From contig CM030935.1 in the NCBI GenBank assembly GCA_018136815.1, positions 4,911,691 through 4,975,690 of the forward strand: 64,000 nucleotides of DNA. The letters are read 5' to 3'. Origin of the DNA: Isochrysis galbana. Lineage: Eukaryota; Haptophyta; Isochrysidales; Isochrysidaceae. This document shows, piece after piece, positions 53,412-64,000 of this stretch. The notes beneath the pieces were generated by a model. The model was not told where the DNA came from. It ran no database searches and worked only from the letters and a program-made list of their open reading frames with translations. Made by a program: the position numbers and the translations under genes. Within the stretch, counting starts at the first letter, position 1, and the number at the start of each line of letters is the position of its first letter.

Positions 53412-54015
53412 CTACCAGTTTTACTGGTAGTTGATGGTAGGGCTGTCAAACAGGGTTTGTTATTATTACCCCCCTTGCCGACAATCGATCAACCTACTTT
53501 TATAAGTAGGGGTCAATGGGGGCCTCGCGCCCCCCTCTCTCCATCACGGACACCCCCCGGGGTGGGCCCGTACATTCAACCTCAGCCCCTGCCCTTTGGC
53601 AGGGGCTGGGCAGTCAACACTCTGACCCAGACCCCCAGTGGGCGCGGTCCGCGAGCCGCACGCCCCCGCGGGGGGCGCCGGTGCACATCGCGCCGTGCCC
53701 ACGCACGGCGTGCACATGTGATTGCAAGTCATCACAGGTGCTGCGTAACTAAACACCTCTTATATGGCCAGTTTGAAAACTATTGTTATAGTTTGAACTA
53801 TGGAGCGTGCCGCGACCGCTCCCGAGCCCCAGGCGACCCTCGCCACTGCGCCCCACCTGGGACGCCCCACGCCGCCCGAGGCGGCTCGTCAGAAAGCCCT
53901 CTCAGAGCCCATCCAACCCATCCAAACCACACCCGCGCAAGCGCGCGGGGTGGCGAGCACTGGCACCGAACAGTTTGCCACCATGGCTCTGCGCATCATG
54001 CAGGATAAACGCTGA
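53412..54015 (+). mobile_element. Three successive LINE 5'-end cassettes
   Basis: Three hairpins each precede an ATG: CTACCAG-TTTTA-CTGGTAG (53412-53430), CCTACTT-TTAT-AAGTAGG (53493-53510, ATG at 53516, MGASRPPLSITDTPRGG), and AAACTAT-TGTT-ATAGTTT (about 53775-53794, then MERAATAPEPQATLATAPHL from about 53800). The last frame ends in STGTEQFATMALRIMQ, shared with the minus-strand ORF at 35796. All three are 3'-truncated. Confidence 0.6.
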
Positions 54016-54272
54016 TTCACGTCTGTTTACGAGAGAAAAAATATGAACGCCGAACACTGGATGTTTTCTTGTCTTGCCTGATTGCATGCGCTATTTCTGT
54101 CCACGATGGAAAGTTCCCAAACACCAATCAATGGTTGCTCGGACTTCTCTTCATTGTAGATTAGAAACGATACGAAGAGATGCGAGAAGAGATATATATA
54201 GAGGAATAGCTTGCGTGAGAGAGAGAAAAAGAGGAAAAGCAGGGAGGAAGACAGAGAGGGCAGGGGGAGAGA
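54016..54272. other. Purine-rich flank
   Basis: GA-rich DNA at 54215-54350 upstream of the channel gene. No gene seen. Confidence 0.4.
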
Positions 54273-57200
54273 GTGAGAGAGAGGGAGAGAGAGAGAAGAG
54301 TCTTTGAGAGAGAACAGAAGAAAGAGAGAGAGAGAGGGCAGTCCCCCCCCCCGCTTCCCCCCCCCTCCCCTCTCTCTCTCTCTCTCTTTTCCTCTTATAT
54401 TCTTTCTCTCTCTCTCCTCCTTCCTTCCGTCCGCTGTCTCGCTCACTCTCTCTCTCTTAATTCCGTTCTTCGTTCTCTTCCTCTTTCTTATCTTCTCCCC
54501 GTGTTCTCTTCCTCTCTTCCGACTGCCGACTCCCTCCCCCCCAAACCGCACCCCGCCCTCCGCTTCCCCCGCAATGCCACCGCCTCCGGCGCCCTCTCCT
54601 CCTCCTCCCCCTCCCCCCCCGCCGCTCTCTCCGCCGCTCCCTCCTCCCTCCCTTCCCCCTCGCCTTCCCTCGCCGCCCCTTGCTCCCCCTCCCCCTCCCT
54701 CCCTTCCCCCTCCCCTCCGTCCCCCTCTCCCCCTCCCCCTCCCTCTCCCCCTCCCTCTCCTCCTCCTCCTCCGCCAGTCCTCGCCAGCCTCGGAGGATCT
54801 CTGCTGCGAGCGAGCGCAGAAAGCGTCTCTGCGACCGCGCACTCGCTCCTCATCTCGCTCCTCAATGGGAGCGTCTGGCAGCCCTCCGTCGCCAGCGCAG
54901 GAGCTCTCGCCCACGTGGCGCTGCGCCAGTCGATTGCCACCGCGAGTGAGCAGCCGGGCCGAGCCAAGTGGAACGCGCAGATGCAGGAGGAGTTCGCTGG
55001 GGCCATCAAGGTGAGGGAGAAGGCTGGACGCACTCGCGCGTCTGAGGGGGGCGGGGGTGAGTGGAGGGGCGGTGCAACACGCAGCGAGCGTGAGCGAGCG
55101 CAAGAGCTGGCGCCAAGACTTGGAGCAAGAGCGGCAGCTGTGAAGAGCTTCTTTCAGGGCTGGGAACGAGCGACGGGATCGGCTTCTGTGAGGAAGAATC
55201 GCATCGGGGCGTGGGATATTATGGGGGGAGGGGGGGATATTCCCGCCCGGATCTTTGCGCCAGGACTTCTGTGCACCGCAGACAGCTGGCGCGCACAGGC
55301 AGTGTTTGGGCCGAGAACCGCAGCGCATTGCTCAAGCGACGAAGCTGGGTGGCCTCGAACGTCTCCCTTGAGCCTAGTGTAGAAGGCGGACGGGCTGGGC
55401 AGGATAAAAAGTCCAACACACGCGACGCTTCGCCGGGCTGCCACTACTGAGGATGAAAGACTGCTCGGGCATTGCGAGGGCGCACTTAAAAGACGTTGCA
55501 GAAGCCAATCCGCCGGGACGGGGAGGGAGTACCCTACCCTTCTTGTGCATGCCCTGTCAACGCTGTCTTGCGCGTCGCTTGCAGGTCGGCCTGCTCCTCA
55601 ACGGGACCGAGGTGAATGACCCATCGCTGTGCGAGCCGCGGCCGCTGCCCTCCACTGGCAGCCTCACCGCCGAGGAACTTGAACGGGGCTTTGTTGGTGG
55701 TTGTTCAACGGTCAAGGTGATTGTGCCACAGCTGCCAGGATATGAGCTCGAGCCAGGCCACGACGAGGTGCTCGCGCTGATCATTAGCGGGTGCGCGCCG
55801 CCCTCCTTGCAAGTATGTCGCGCGTGTTTCTCCGCTCACGCGCTTCCTCTCGCCTGCCACAGCCACTCAGTCTACGCCAACGCAACTACTGAGGGGGGCA
55901 CTGGCGCGCAGGCCATCGCCTTCCCGCACGTGCGCATCCGCGCAAGGTACCCGTGCAGGTAAAGGTGCGTGGCCCAACGCGTGATCTCGTCGCGCACGCC
56001 GAGCTGGTCCCTTTGCTTACATCGGCGCGCAGGGAGCAGACGGCGTGTGCCCCGTGTACCGCCGAGGCTGGCCACGACGAGGAGGAAGGCGACGACCCCG
56101 AACACAACCAATGCGGCTGGTAAGCCCGCACACCGATCTACCAAACATTCTTGTATCGCCACTTGGCCACCAGCCGAACCCCCGCTATTCCCACTACCTG
56201 ATTCTAGGTGCGCCGCCAACGGTGCATGTGTGCCCAAGCGTGATGGCGCTATTTCGAGCGCCGAGTGCCCAGGCTTCCTCACCTACTCGACCGATGAGTG
56301 CGGCGGTGGCTCATCGGCGCCGCACGGCTCGGCGGAGCGTACGCTCCGCCGGCTTGGTGTCGGCGTGCACGTGCTCAATGTGGGCGACGTTGATTTGAAG
56401 GCGCGTGTGCGCCGCCCGCCTGCGCCAGCCGCCTGCCGTGGATCCTCACTGCCATCACACCAACCGCGTCGCGACGACAGGCCGCACGCTTCTACGCGGA
56501 TATCCAAATCTTTCTTCATGTTGAGCAAACGCGCGACGGCGAGGACAAGCTCTACGCCCGATCAGCTATTCTCGACCCGTAAGCTACACCGCCGTCAGAT
56601 AGCCTCGTCCCTGCATCTTACAGCTGTCCTCCCTACCTGTTACTCCAGCTCGCTCGCCGAGTGCAACGGGATGCCCTACTGGCGCCAGTTCCAGCCAACA
56701 GAGGAAGACTTGCAGCGCCTCGACCTTGGCCTCTTTCTCGTCAACATCGACCGGTACCGCTCGGTGGAGCTGGTGCGCGCCAGCTGCGCACCTCCTCGTA
56801 CGCCCAGGCGCCAGCGGTCGAGCCTCCTCTTTGCTGAGCACCCCACCCACCCACCCACCCGTGCACAAGGTGCGCCATAATGGCTCGCTCCACCACTATC
56901 GTGTACAGTCCAACTTCTATTTCCGAACTAACATTTCATTCTGGCCGATGAACACGGAGCGCCTGGAGGCGCGCACCTCTCTGCTGCACTTCTTCGTGCC
57001 AAACCTCCCAGTCCACCGTTCTCCCACCACCCCCCTCGTCGCCCTTCCGCTTCCCCTCCCCCTCACGCGAGCGCCATATTCCTGCAGATCGTGCTTGAGA
57101 CGCAAACTGAGGCAATGACGCGCGTCGAGCGCCTCCTATTCTGCACCATGCCCGAGTACTCGGGCCTTTCTCAATCGGTGCGTGCACCTAGCCCCGTCTG

Positions 57201-60200
57201 GCTACGCCAGCGGCTTTCCCCATTGATGCGCTCGACGTTCTCTAACGCAGGTCCGCTTCCCCGGGTCGCTCGATAATCAACGGCTGAGCTATGAATCGCG
57301 CGTCGTTGAGACGTGCGGCCCGCCATTCCAACGCCCAATCCGTCAGTGCCTCAAGGGTGCGGGACAAGGCATGACGCCCGTGGATGGCCGCGAGGGTGGT
57401 GCCTCCATGTCGCCGGCGCGATGGGAAGATGGCAGCGTTGACGACGATCGCGGCGAGGGTGGTGGTGGCGCCCGCGTTGTGCACTCGGAGACCAGCGGAG
57501 GCACGATCCATCTCTTCGATCAGGTACGCCATGTGGACACACGAGGTGCAACCACGCACATCATACATAACGAAAGCTGTCCGGCACGTGCAACGCAGAC
57601 GTGCGAGTGCGACACCGTGTCCGATTACCGCGAGGGCTACGACCGCGAGAGCTGCGGCTGCCAGGGCGGACGAATCCCCTCGTCACGATTAACGTTTGCC
57701 GTCCTCTACAAGACTCCAGAGGTGCAGCCTTGAGACGAGCCTGCAGCCCTTGCAACGCGTGCCAAACTTACACTTTCCGCTTCCCCGTCTACCTCGCTCT
57801 GACCCAGGTCGGTGCCGCCATATCTGCCTTCATGGCGCCCGTTTTCATCATGTTCGTCAATCTAGGGACGTACCTCATCCCGCCTAAGGTGCGCCGTGCC
57901 GCGCGACCCGACGCTCGTTCAGTGGCTGACGTTGCCATGCATAGCCACGCTTTCCCCCTCGCCCCGACGCCGTTACCACTGGGTTCCTGCAGGCCATCGA
58001 GACGCGCTTCTCCCTCTCCAACTCTGGGCTCGTCGCGCTTGTCCTCTTCCACGCTGGCCTAAAAGGACAGACGCCCCTAACCGGCGTTCTCACGTTTGCC
58101 GGTGCGCCGCTGTGTCCTCTCCATCGACGCGAGCGCAACTCACGCGGTCCACTCTCCCACGTTGCACCCCTTAGACAATGTCATGATTGGCTGCTACTTA
58201 GTACTCCTCACATCCTTCGTGATCTCGGCCATCATCCTCACACTTCGTTTTGAAGAACGCCCCATAGCTGCGCAGGTGACGTTGAGCGATCGCCAGTCCG
58301 GCGACGACGGCACGGCAAGTGCGCGTGCGCGGGGAATGTTGTCTGACCTTTCGTCGCCTTGCTTCCCCCATCCACCTGACCTCATCGCAAGGTTATGTTC
58401 GAATGGTGCCGTGTTTTGGGACCCGTGTACAGCATCCTGGCCTTTTACGGGAGCCTCTTCTCCTCGATGTCCTCCCTCTCTATCATAGTAGTCTGCGTCG
58501 TAATCTTCCTTGCTTTCGCGTTGGTACGCTCAACTGCGCCGTTGGCTCGCGCCCTGCGTGGGTCCGCCCCATCAGCTAGAAGCAGGCATGGTGCACCACT
58601 TCTAGCGCTGATTGCCACCCCAATCGCCCTTCCCCCCTCTTTCTGTGCCAGTTCAAGGGCTGTGCCGCACTCTTCTACCAGCTGCGCCTCTCGCCGCCCA
58701 ATCGTTTCGCCGTCCTGCGACGCATAGGGCATGCCCAGCCGACAACTGTGCGCGGAGCGGTGCTCAAGCGGCTGAGGTACGCCGCCTCCGTAGACGCCAC
58801 TTGACTTTTCGACGCGCGGGCCACGGGGATTGATTCCCGAACCCCAATTCTCAATGCATTCCATTGACAAAAGGATTCACTCAACATCCACCTCAGTTCC
58901 GTTGCTGTACGGAGTGGCGAACGCATCCTCAATATTGTACCGGGCTCGCTATCCCCCAGGTGGGCTCCTTGCCTTCCTCACCACTTTTCGAACGTCCACT
59001 GCCGCGCCTCTCACAATTGGCATCCCGGCACGCTGCCACGCCGTTGCACGTGAAGTCGCCGGCCTTACGTTCACTAGCGCGCACGCCACACAGCGGGCGC
59101 GCGACCGACCCATTCACGCCCTCTCTCCCGTCCCCTGCCACGTGTAACGTCCAGGTCGGCCGGGTACCCGCCCTACTCCCCCTTGCATGCTCCGAGCCCC
59201 ACCGCGCCCGCTGCCGCCGCCGCCGAGGCTGCTAATGAGGCGCTAGCTGCCGCGCTCTTTCGGAACCTTGCCGGCGAAGAGCTTAGGCTTGGTGGTGGAG
59301 AGGGGCTGCCCTATGGCAGTGGCTCGTTCATGAGCGGCGGCGGCGGCGGGTGTGCGCTCACCGGCTCGTATGGGGCGGACACGTGCCGCCTTGCCACGTG
59401 GTCACTGAGCCTCCGGAAGCGCTGACTCTACTCGCACCTGATCCGTTGGCCTCAGATACCCGAGCTACGCGTCGTCTGCCCGGTCAGTCCGTCCCGCCGT
59501 CCCCACATCGCCTAGCTCACGCTTTGTGCCCTTGCTCGGGCGTGACCACCTAAGGCCGGTTGACGCCACCTCATCGATGGCTCCGCCCGCTACGGGCGAC
59601 GCTTGCTGCACCAGCGGCAGTGGCAGCGATAATGCGGGTGTGAACGTCGGGCACAGCGGCTCCTGTGAGCACGAGTCGCTCCTCGAAAACCGCAACACGG
59701 AATCGGAGCATCCCCGCTATGCAGGCGAGTGCACCCATTGTCGCGCCTGCCGTGACTTGGGCCGCGCCGTCTGATTATGTCGAAGTAAGCTTCACGTCCC
59801 TTATCACCCGCATCCGGCCGCTTGAGCTGATTGGCCTCTGCGTTGGGACCCGCAGACTGCTCGTCAGACCCCATCCTCGCGAACGCCATTGGTTCGCTCG
59901 TCGCTCTCCAACGCAACTCCGCCCAGCAAATTACTTCGCTGCAGGTGAGCGTCACGCACAGGCGCGGCGACACCGCTGGGCAGGCGCACACAAGGATGTT
60001 CAAGCCAAGACGGCCATTTCATTCTGAATGAGCCCGATTGGACCAATCGTTCCCAAATGATGGAAATATTTGTGCCCCATGCTTGCACGCTCCCAGGCTC
60101 AGATCGCGGCGTTGCAGACAATGCAGCGACAACAGCTGCAGATACAACACCAAGCAGGTTACGTAGCACGTGAGGCACTTGCTGCGACGGCCGTAAATGA

Positions 60201-60621
60201 GGCCAATATCGCCGTTAGCTCACCCGGCGGAGCCCAGCTCGCCGCTCGCCGCACCGTCCTTCCAGAGACCGAACTGCAGGTGTTGGGCCACACGCCCACG
60301 GCCGACGAAGCAACGCGAATGCCGGCACCAGTGCCACTACCGCCGCCCGAAGGCGCTGGTGTGAATGAGTGGCCAATGCCGCCGGAAGGCCTCATGGGCG
60401 AGTTTGACGGCGGCGATGTTGATGTGCTGGACTTGGCTGAGATGGCAGAGAGAGATACTTTGCTTCACGTCACTGCAGCGGACAACGTGGGAGTGGGGCA
60501 AGAAGACTCAACAGACGGCGACGGTTGGGTGGCTGCGGCCCACCCACCTCAAGCTGCGCAAGGCGGTGGGGGCGCTCAGCAGTCCGTAGCGGCGGCCTCC
60601 TCGGTGGCTCGAACAGAGTGA
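54273..60621 (+). CDS. Pentameric ligand-gated ion channel-like protein
   Basis: A gene of at least 17 exons. Phase-consistent exons: ...-55010, 55585-55790, 55863-55946, 56033-56119, 56208-56400, 56481-56578, 56649-56772, 56909-56968, 57088-57177, 57251-57523, 57599-57721, 57808-57888, 57993-58101, 58175-58275, 58392-58523, 58652-58776 and 59155-59425. The extracellular domain shows VGVHVLNVGDVDLKAARFYA and WPMNTERLEIVLETQ, as in Cys-loop receptor beta-sandwiches. Pre-M1 RLTFAVLYKTPE leads into M1 (FMAPVFIMFVNLGTYLIPP). M2 starts after an Arg (ETRFSLSNSGLVALVLFHAG), M3 is LTFADNVMIGCYLVLLTSFV, and a long hydrophobic M4 follows. A stop occurs at 59423, but further coding (a glutamine-rich coiled coil, 59840-60621) may belong to a spliced C-terminus. 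Two introns begin with GC. The true 5' end is uncertain: the only upstream ATG (54273) lies in a GA/CT tract. The ligand is unknown. Confidence 0.68.
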
Positions 60622-62440
60622 GGCCGTACTCCAGCGTGCACGACGCGTGCCGTCGAGCTGCGACAATGCTGAGCACTGATGGGGGGCGGGATGTCCTGCG
60701 GGTCGGGTCGGACGGCTCTTCCGTCGCCACGAACAAACGAACCCGAGTCTTTGCCGAGAGAGGTCGAGGCAAACCTGCTCGCTCCATAAGACGGCCTTTG
60801 CAAGGTTTAAGGTTCGTTGAAATAGTGGGTTAAGTGATGCTTCACGCAAGGACAACTCGGCAGGACCGTTATTTTCGAGGTGGAAGCATCGGAGTTGGCA
60901 GGAGATTGCTATGAGAGAACGGAATGCGCGTCCTTCCTCCACCCGCCGGGAGAGATGCCGACCTGCGCCTTCAACGCGTAGGAGGTGGCTGAGTCCGAGC
61001 GAACGCTCTTCGCGGCGATGCGTCCGGAAATGAGTAGATCCTGTGGCGGCGTCGCTGCAACGCGAGGGCCGGCATAGTAAGACGTAGCGACAGGACCGCG
61101 TCAATGAAGTGGCGAGGTATGCGTTCGTAGTTGAGCGCGTCTTGAGCACATGAGAGTTGAGGTGTGTATAGGCAATAAGGTTGTGGTGCGCGACATTTAT
61201 GCATGCTTCGGTGTGCGCCTCGAGGACTTGCCACGCTTCATTGCTGCGCTCGATCTCCATACGGGCTTTTCGACGCCGAGGAGTGATGTCACATGCGCCG
61301 AGGAGACAATGCGGCGAAGCCTGTAGCGCTTCGAGACAGGCGGAAACCCTTCCTCGCACATGCACAATGCATAATGCGCGATGCTCCACACTCTCACACC
61401 CTGCTTTTGCGGTTGCACGGTTTGGTCGTAGGTCGGTCAAACAGGGTTTTCACTAGGGGTGAAAATGACCATCTCAGAATTGAGGAAATTTGAGGATATG
61501 TTTCGGTAGAAAGTTCCCAATACCAATCCACCCAACTAGCACATGTCCAGGGCTCGTTAGGACCCGGACCCCCCGCCCTTGGGCCCCCACACGTAAGAAC
61601 CGTAATCATACTCATAATGAATAAATTAATTAGTAGTAATTAATAATTAATGTTAATTTATATCCTAGCCAACCCCGCTAGCTAATCGGACACAACTTAT
61701 CCGTCCCGGAATCCCGCCATGCCTGACGAGCCAGGTGTCCGAGTGATATCGGTGCACGCACCGATTCCGCGCACCCCAGCGCGTCGCGTCCTCTCCTCGA
61801 GTCCTGAGTCCACGCTGGGGGAAACCCCCTTTCCCTTTTGGGTAAAAGAACGCGGGGGGGGGGGGGGGGGGGGGGCAATCGTGGAACTAGGGGCCCAGAA
61901 GCGCTAATCACTCTCGCCGGAACGAGAGGCCGCGGCGAGCCGCGGCCCTTCACTCCTAGCTCTGGCGCCCCCTTGTTGCATCCGCGATCGACCATTTTGT
62001 TTTAGAAGTTGTTTGCGTGTCTATGTCCCCTCCTCGCGTCCTCGCAGGCTAGCAGTCACTAGTCACCGTCGCAGGATCCTACATTCGCCCATTCGCCCTC
62101 TTTGCCCTCGCCTCCTTTGTCGCCTCCCTTGTCGCCTGCTTTGCCCCTCGCCTCGCTTACCTCCTTGCGTGCTCGGACGGAGCGAGAGAGTGCGATATGA
62201 AGAAGAAGAAAGGATTTCCTGGGTGAGTTGCCGCCAGCGTTTTCTTCCATAAACACCCGTTTTCTTGAATAAACACCCTTCCATACTCTCACCGACGATA
62301 GTTTCGTTGTAGTGTTGAAAAGTCGCAAGGCACCGCCATAAGAACGACCTTAAGATTGATCGTAACAGCACCGTAAGATTGAGGTATGAACAAAGACAGA
62401 GTACGAGGTGACTGCCAGCGAAATGGGAAATGGGACAGGC
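60622..62440. other. Intergenic, no gene assigned
   Basis: A long minus-strand frame (61440-60508) has no domain and overlaps the channel 3' end, so I treat it as chance. A hairpin TTTTCAC-TAGGG-GTGAAAA lies at 61447-61465, preceded by GTCAAACAGGGTTTT, a word also found near 53446. AT-rich DNA at 61615-61670; a G homopolymer at about 61854-61875. Confidence 0.4.
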
Positions 62441-62479
62441 CCCTTGACAGCTTACGGGGGGGAATAGGGCCTGGGGGCT

Positions 62480-62800
62480 CGAGGACAGCCCCCCGATAGC
62501 TCTCGGCGCCCGTCGTTTTCCCCCAATAGCTATTGGCGCCCGTCGTTTCCCCCCCAATAGCTATCTATCGGGGGCGGCCGCCTTTCGCCCCCGATAGCTA
62601 TTGGGGGCCGACCTTAAAACGCGATAGCTCCCCGGGTCCCCGGGGGACGTAAAATCTCCCGATAGCTCTCGGGGGATTTTCTCGGTCCCCCGATAGCTCT
62701 CGGTGGGGCTGTTGGCGATCGGGAGAAAATTTCCCCCCGATAGCTCCTGGGGGCCCCCGATAGCTCCTGGGGGGCGTTGGCTCCTGGGGGGTAACATAGC
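62480..62800. repeat. Cluster of GATAGCT palindromes
   Basis: About ten copies of a short palindromic unit centred on AGCT, such as CCCGATAGCTCTCGGGGG, CCCAATAGCTATTGGCG, CCCCGATAGCTATTGGGGG and CCCCCGATAGCTCCTGGGGG, spaced about 20-50 bp apart. Many stems keep pairing although the flanking bases differ (CCAATAGCTATTGG versus CCGATAGCTCTCGG). No coding function is evident. Confidence 0.75.
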
Positions 62801-63039
62801 TATGGTCCACTAACACTACCAGTCTATGTAGCTGTGGGCCACTACCAGGTTGAAACACGTTTGGTATGGCCGGTGGGTGTTCAAGCCTTACCGGGGACAC
62901 CCTCGGGGGGAGGGGGCGAACCGTGGCGAGGCTTTGGCCGTTGGTTAGGAGGCGGCCAAGGAGGCTGACAATTTACAATTTCCGTTGTCTTCCTCCCCCC
63001 TCCCAAGACTACACGGTAGTCTTTAAGACTACGCGTTTG

Positions 63040-63698
63040 CGCAACCGCTTTGGGTCCATGCTGTGCGGCTTCAGCGTACGATTTCTGTGTGGAGTTGGTT
63101 GTTGATTGGAGGGCCCAAAAGCTCCCAGAAGTGATTGTTGTGTCAAGTGCCCGCCCCCGAGGGGTGCACTGGTGGTAGCGGAGTTGCCACCATGGGGGTG
63201 GCAGCAGTGTTACTACCCACTACCCACCATGGGGAGTCCTTGTTGTGGAGGCAGGTCGAGGGAGGCAGGCGGCTGAGCCAGCTTCTGGCTCTGCTGGTCT
63301 GCAGGGAATAAGGCTCAGCCTGTTCCCTGCTTCTGGTGTTGGTGTTGCTGAGGTGGCGAGGGCGGAGGGGCCATGTTGACGTCGGTGTCGGGGGGGCAGA
63401 GGCCTGCGCAGCGCTTTGGCTACGGCGGCTTGGGGCGGCCGCCTGTGGGGCGTCGTGGCGGCAGGGGGCTGGGAGGTGGAAGCGGTCGGCGCGCGCTCCA
63501 TGCTCCATGGCTAAAAGTATAACAACAGTGCTTTTTTCGTTTTCGTCATTTGTCATTGACCCCTACTTAGCTACAAGTAGGTTCCTCCTAGCAAGCCATA
63601 GAGCATGCTAGGAGCATGGGTGGTTCTTCGTTGTTGGGAGGAGTGGAGAGATGGGGGGCTCGTGTCCCTCCATGGGCGAACCAAGTATTGACTTAGTT
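63040..63698 (-). mobile_element. LINE 5' end and partial ORF1
   Basis: Hairpins lie at 63679-63698 (AACTAAG-TCAATA-CTTGGTT on the minus strand) and 63562-63581 (CCTACTT-GTAGCT-AAGTAGG). The second is followed by GGTCA and an ATG at 63556, and an internal MERAPTASTSQPPAATTPH starts at 63501. The frame passes the GGGSS/CAPxGGG block at 63150-63260. Sequence similarity to the copy at 100-245 continues to about 63040 (SYAxAA region). It is 3'-truncated, perhaps two nested 5' ends. Confidence 0.65.
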
Positions 63699-64000
63699 GC
63701 ATTCATCTGTCATCTATCATCTAGTCTATCGTTCCCACTGTGCATGCTGGCGCCCCAACTACCAACTAGCCCCAAAGTCAGCCGAAAATGCGTGTGCAGT
63801 AAGGGTGACCGGTTGAAGCAAGAGAGGGCACGCCCTCGCATGTGTCAGGTCCTCGACCACCGACTGCCATGAAATCTGCCCTGGACATATACCTAGTGGG
63901 CAAGTGCCATCTGAGCTGAGCAATAAGACTACCCGCTATCCGTGGCTTTTGAGGACGGTAGTAGCGTTTTCCGACGCTCGGCCATAATGCCAGTGAAGTT
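63699..64000. other. Window end, no gene seen
   Basis: No recognisable gene, RNA or repeat. Confidence 0.4.

Noticed and set aside
60508-61440. 310-codon minus-strand frame
   Set aside because: It overlaps coding sequence on the other strand and has no domain-like pattern; a chance frame in GC-rich DNA is likely.
62480-62800. CRISPR array
   Set aside because: The units are palindromic and unevenly spaced, without uniform spacers, in a eukaryotic sequence.

Overview
This is a stretch of nuclear DNA from a eukaryote, most likely a unicellular alga; a haptophyte fits best, but that is an inference. The host genes are very GC-rich. Several have many short introns with GTGCG-type donors and CGCAG-type acceptors, and at least three introns start with GC instead of GT. 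The telomere unit is TTAGGG. Long G/C homopolymers, GA microsatellites and AT-rich islands separate the genes. Two blocks of exactly 100 N (12501-12600 and 46006-46105) are assembly gaps.

Host genes, left to right: a very large ubiquitin-specific protease of the USP9X/24/34 type (4935-15730); a damaged cytochrome b561 fragment (16557-17113, minus); a membrane-anchored 2-oxoglutarate/Fe(II) oxygenase (17182-18066, minus); the ER co-chaperone SIL1 (19670-20728, minus), divergent from a short-chain dehydrogenase (21148-22092); an intronless protein with a duplicated domain (29550-30413); the mitochondrial fission protein MTFP1/MTP18 (eight exons, 32141-33876); the ribosome-biogenesis GTPase NOG1 (four exons, 40763-43264, minus); an ADP-ribosyltransferase fused to leucine-rich repeats (49193-52066, minus); and a pentameric ligand-gated ion channel-like gene with about 17 exons (about 54273-60621). 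For the split genes I checked that the proposed exons keep phase throughout.

Between them the DNA is dominated by mobile elements. One LINE family encodes a proline-rich ORF1 region, CCCH zinc fingers and an APE-type endonuclease in one frame, with reverse transcriptase downstream. It has a 3' end of T's, and its 5' end is a small hairpin a few bases before the first ATG. One copy (37041-39696) has a 17-bp target duplication inside a chromodomain gene. Another (25818-28492) keeps both ends but has lost the reverse transcriptase. At least two hAT families occur; one decayed element (22663-23521) sits inside another hAT gene and is bounded by a perfect 8-bp duplication.

At 44826-46896 a TTAGGG array and a CCCTAA array face each other across a 100-N gap. 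This is either a telomere-to-telomere fusion or, more likely, two chromosome ends joined by scaffolding. On both sides a LINE 5' terminus abuts the telomeric repeats. If the join is artificial, the DNA left and right of 46006-46105 comes from two different subtelomeres.
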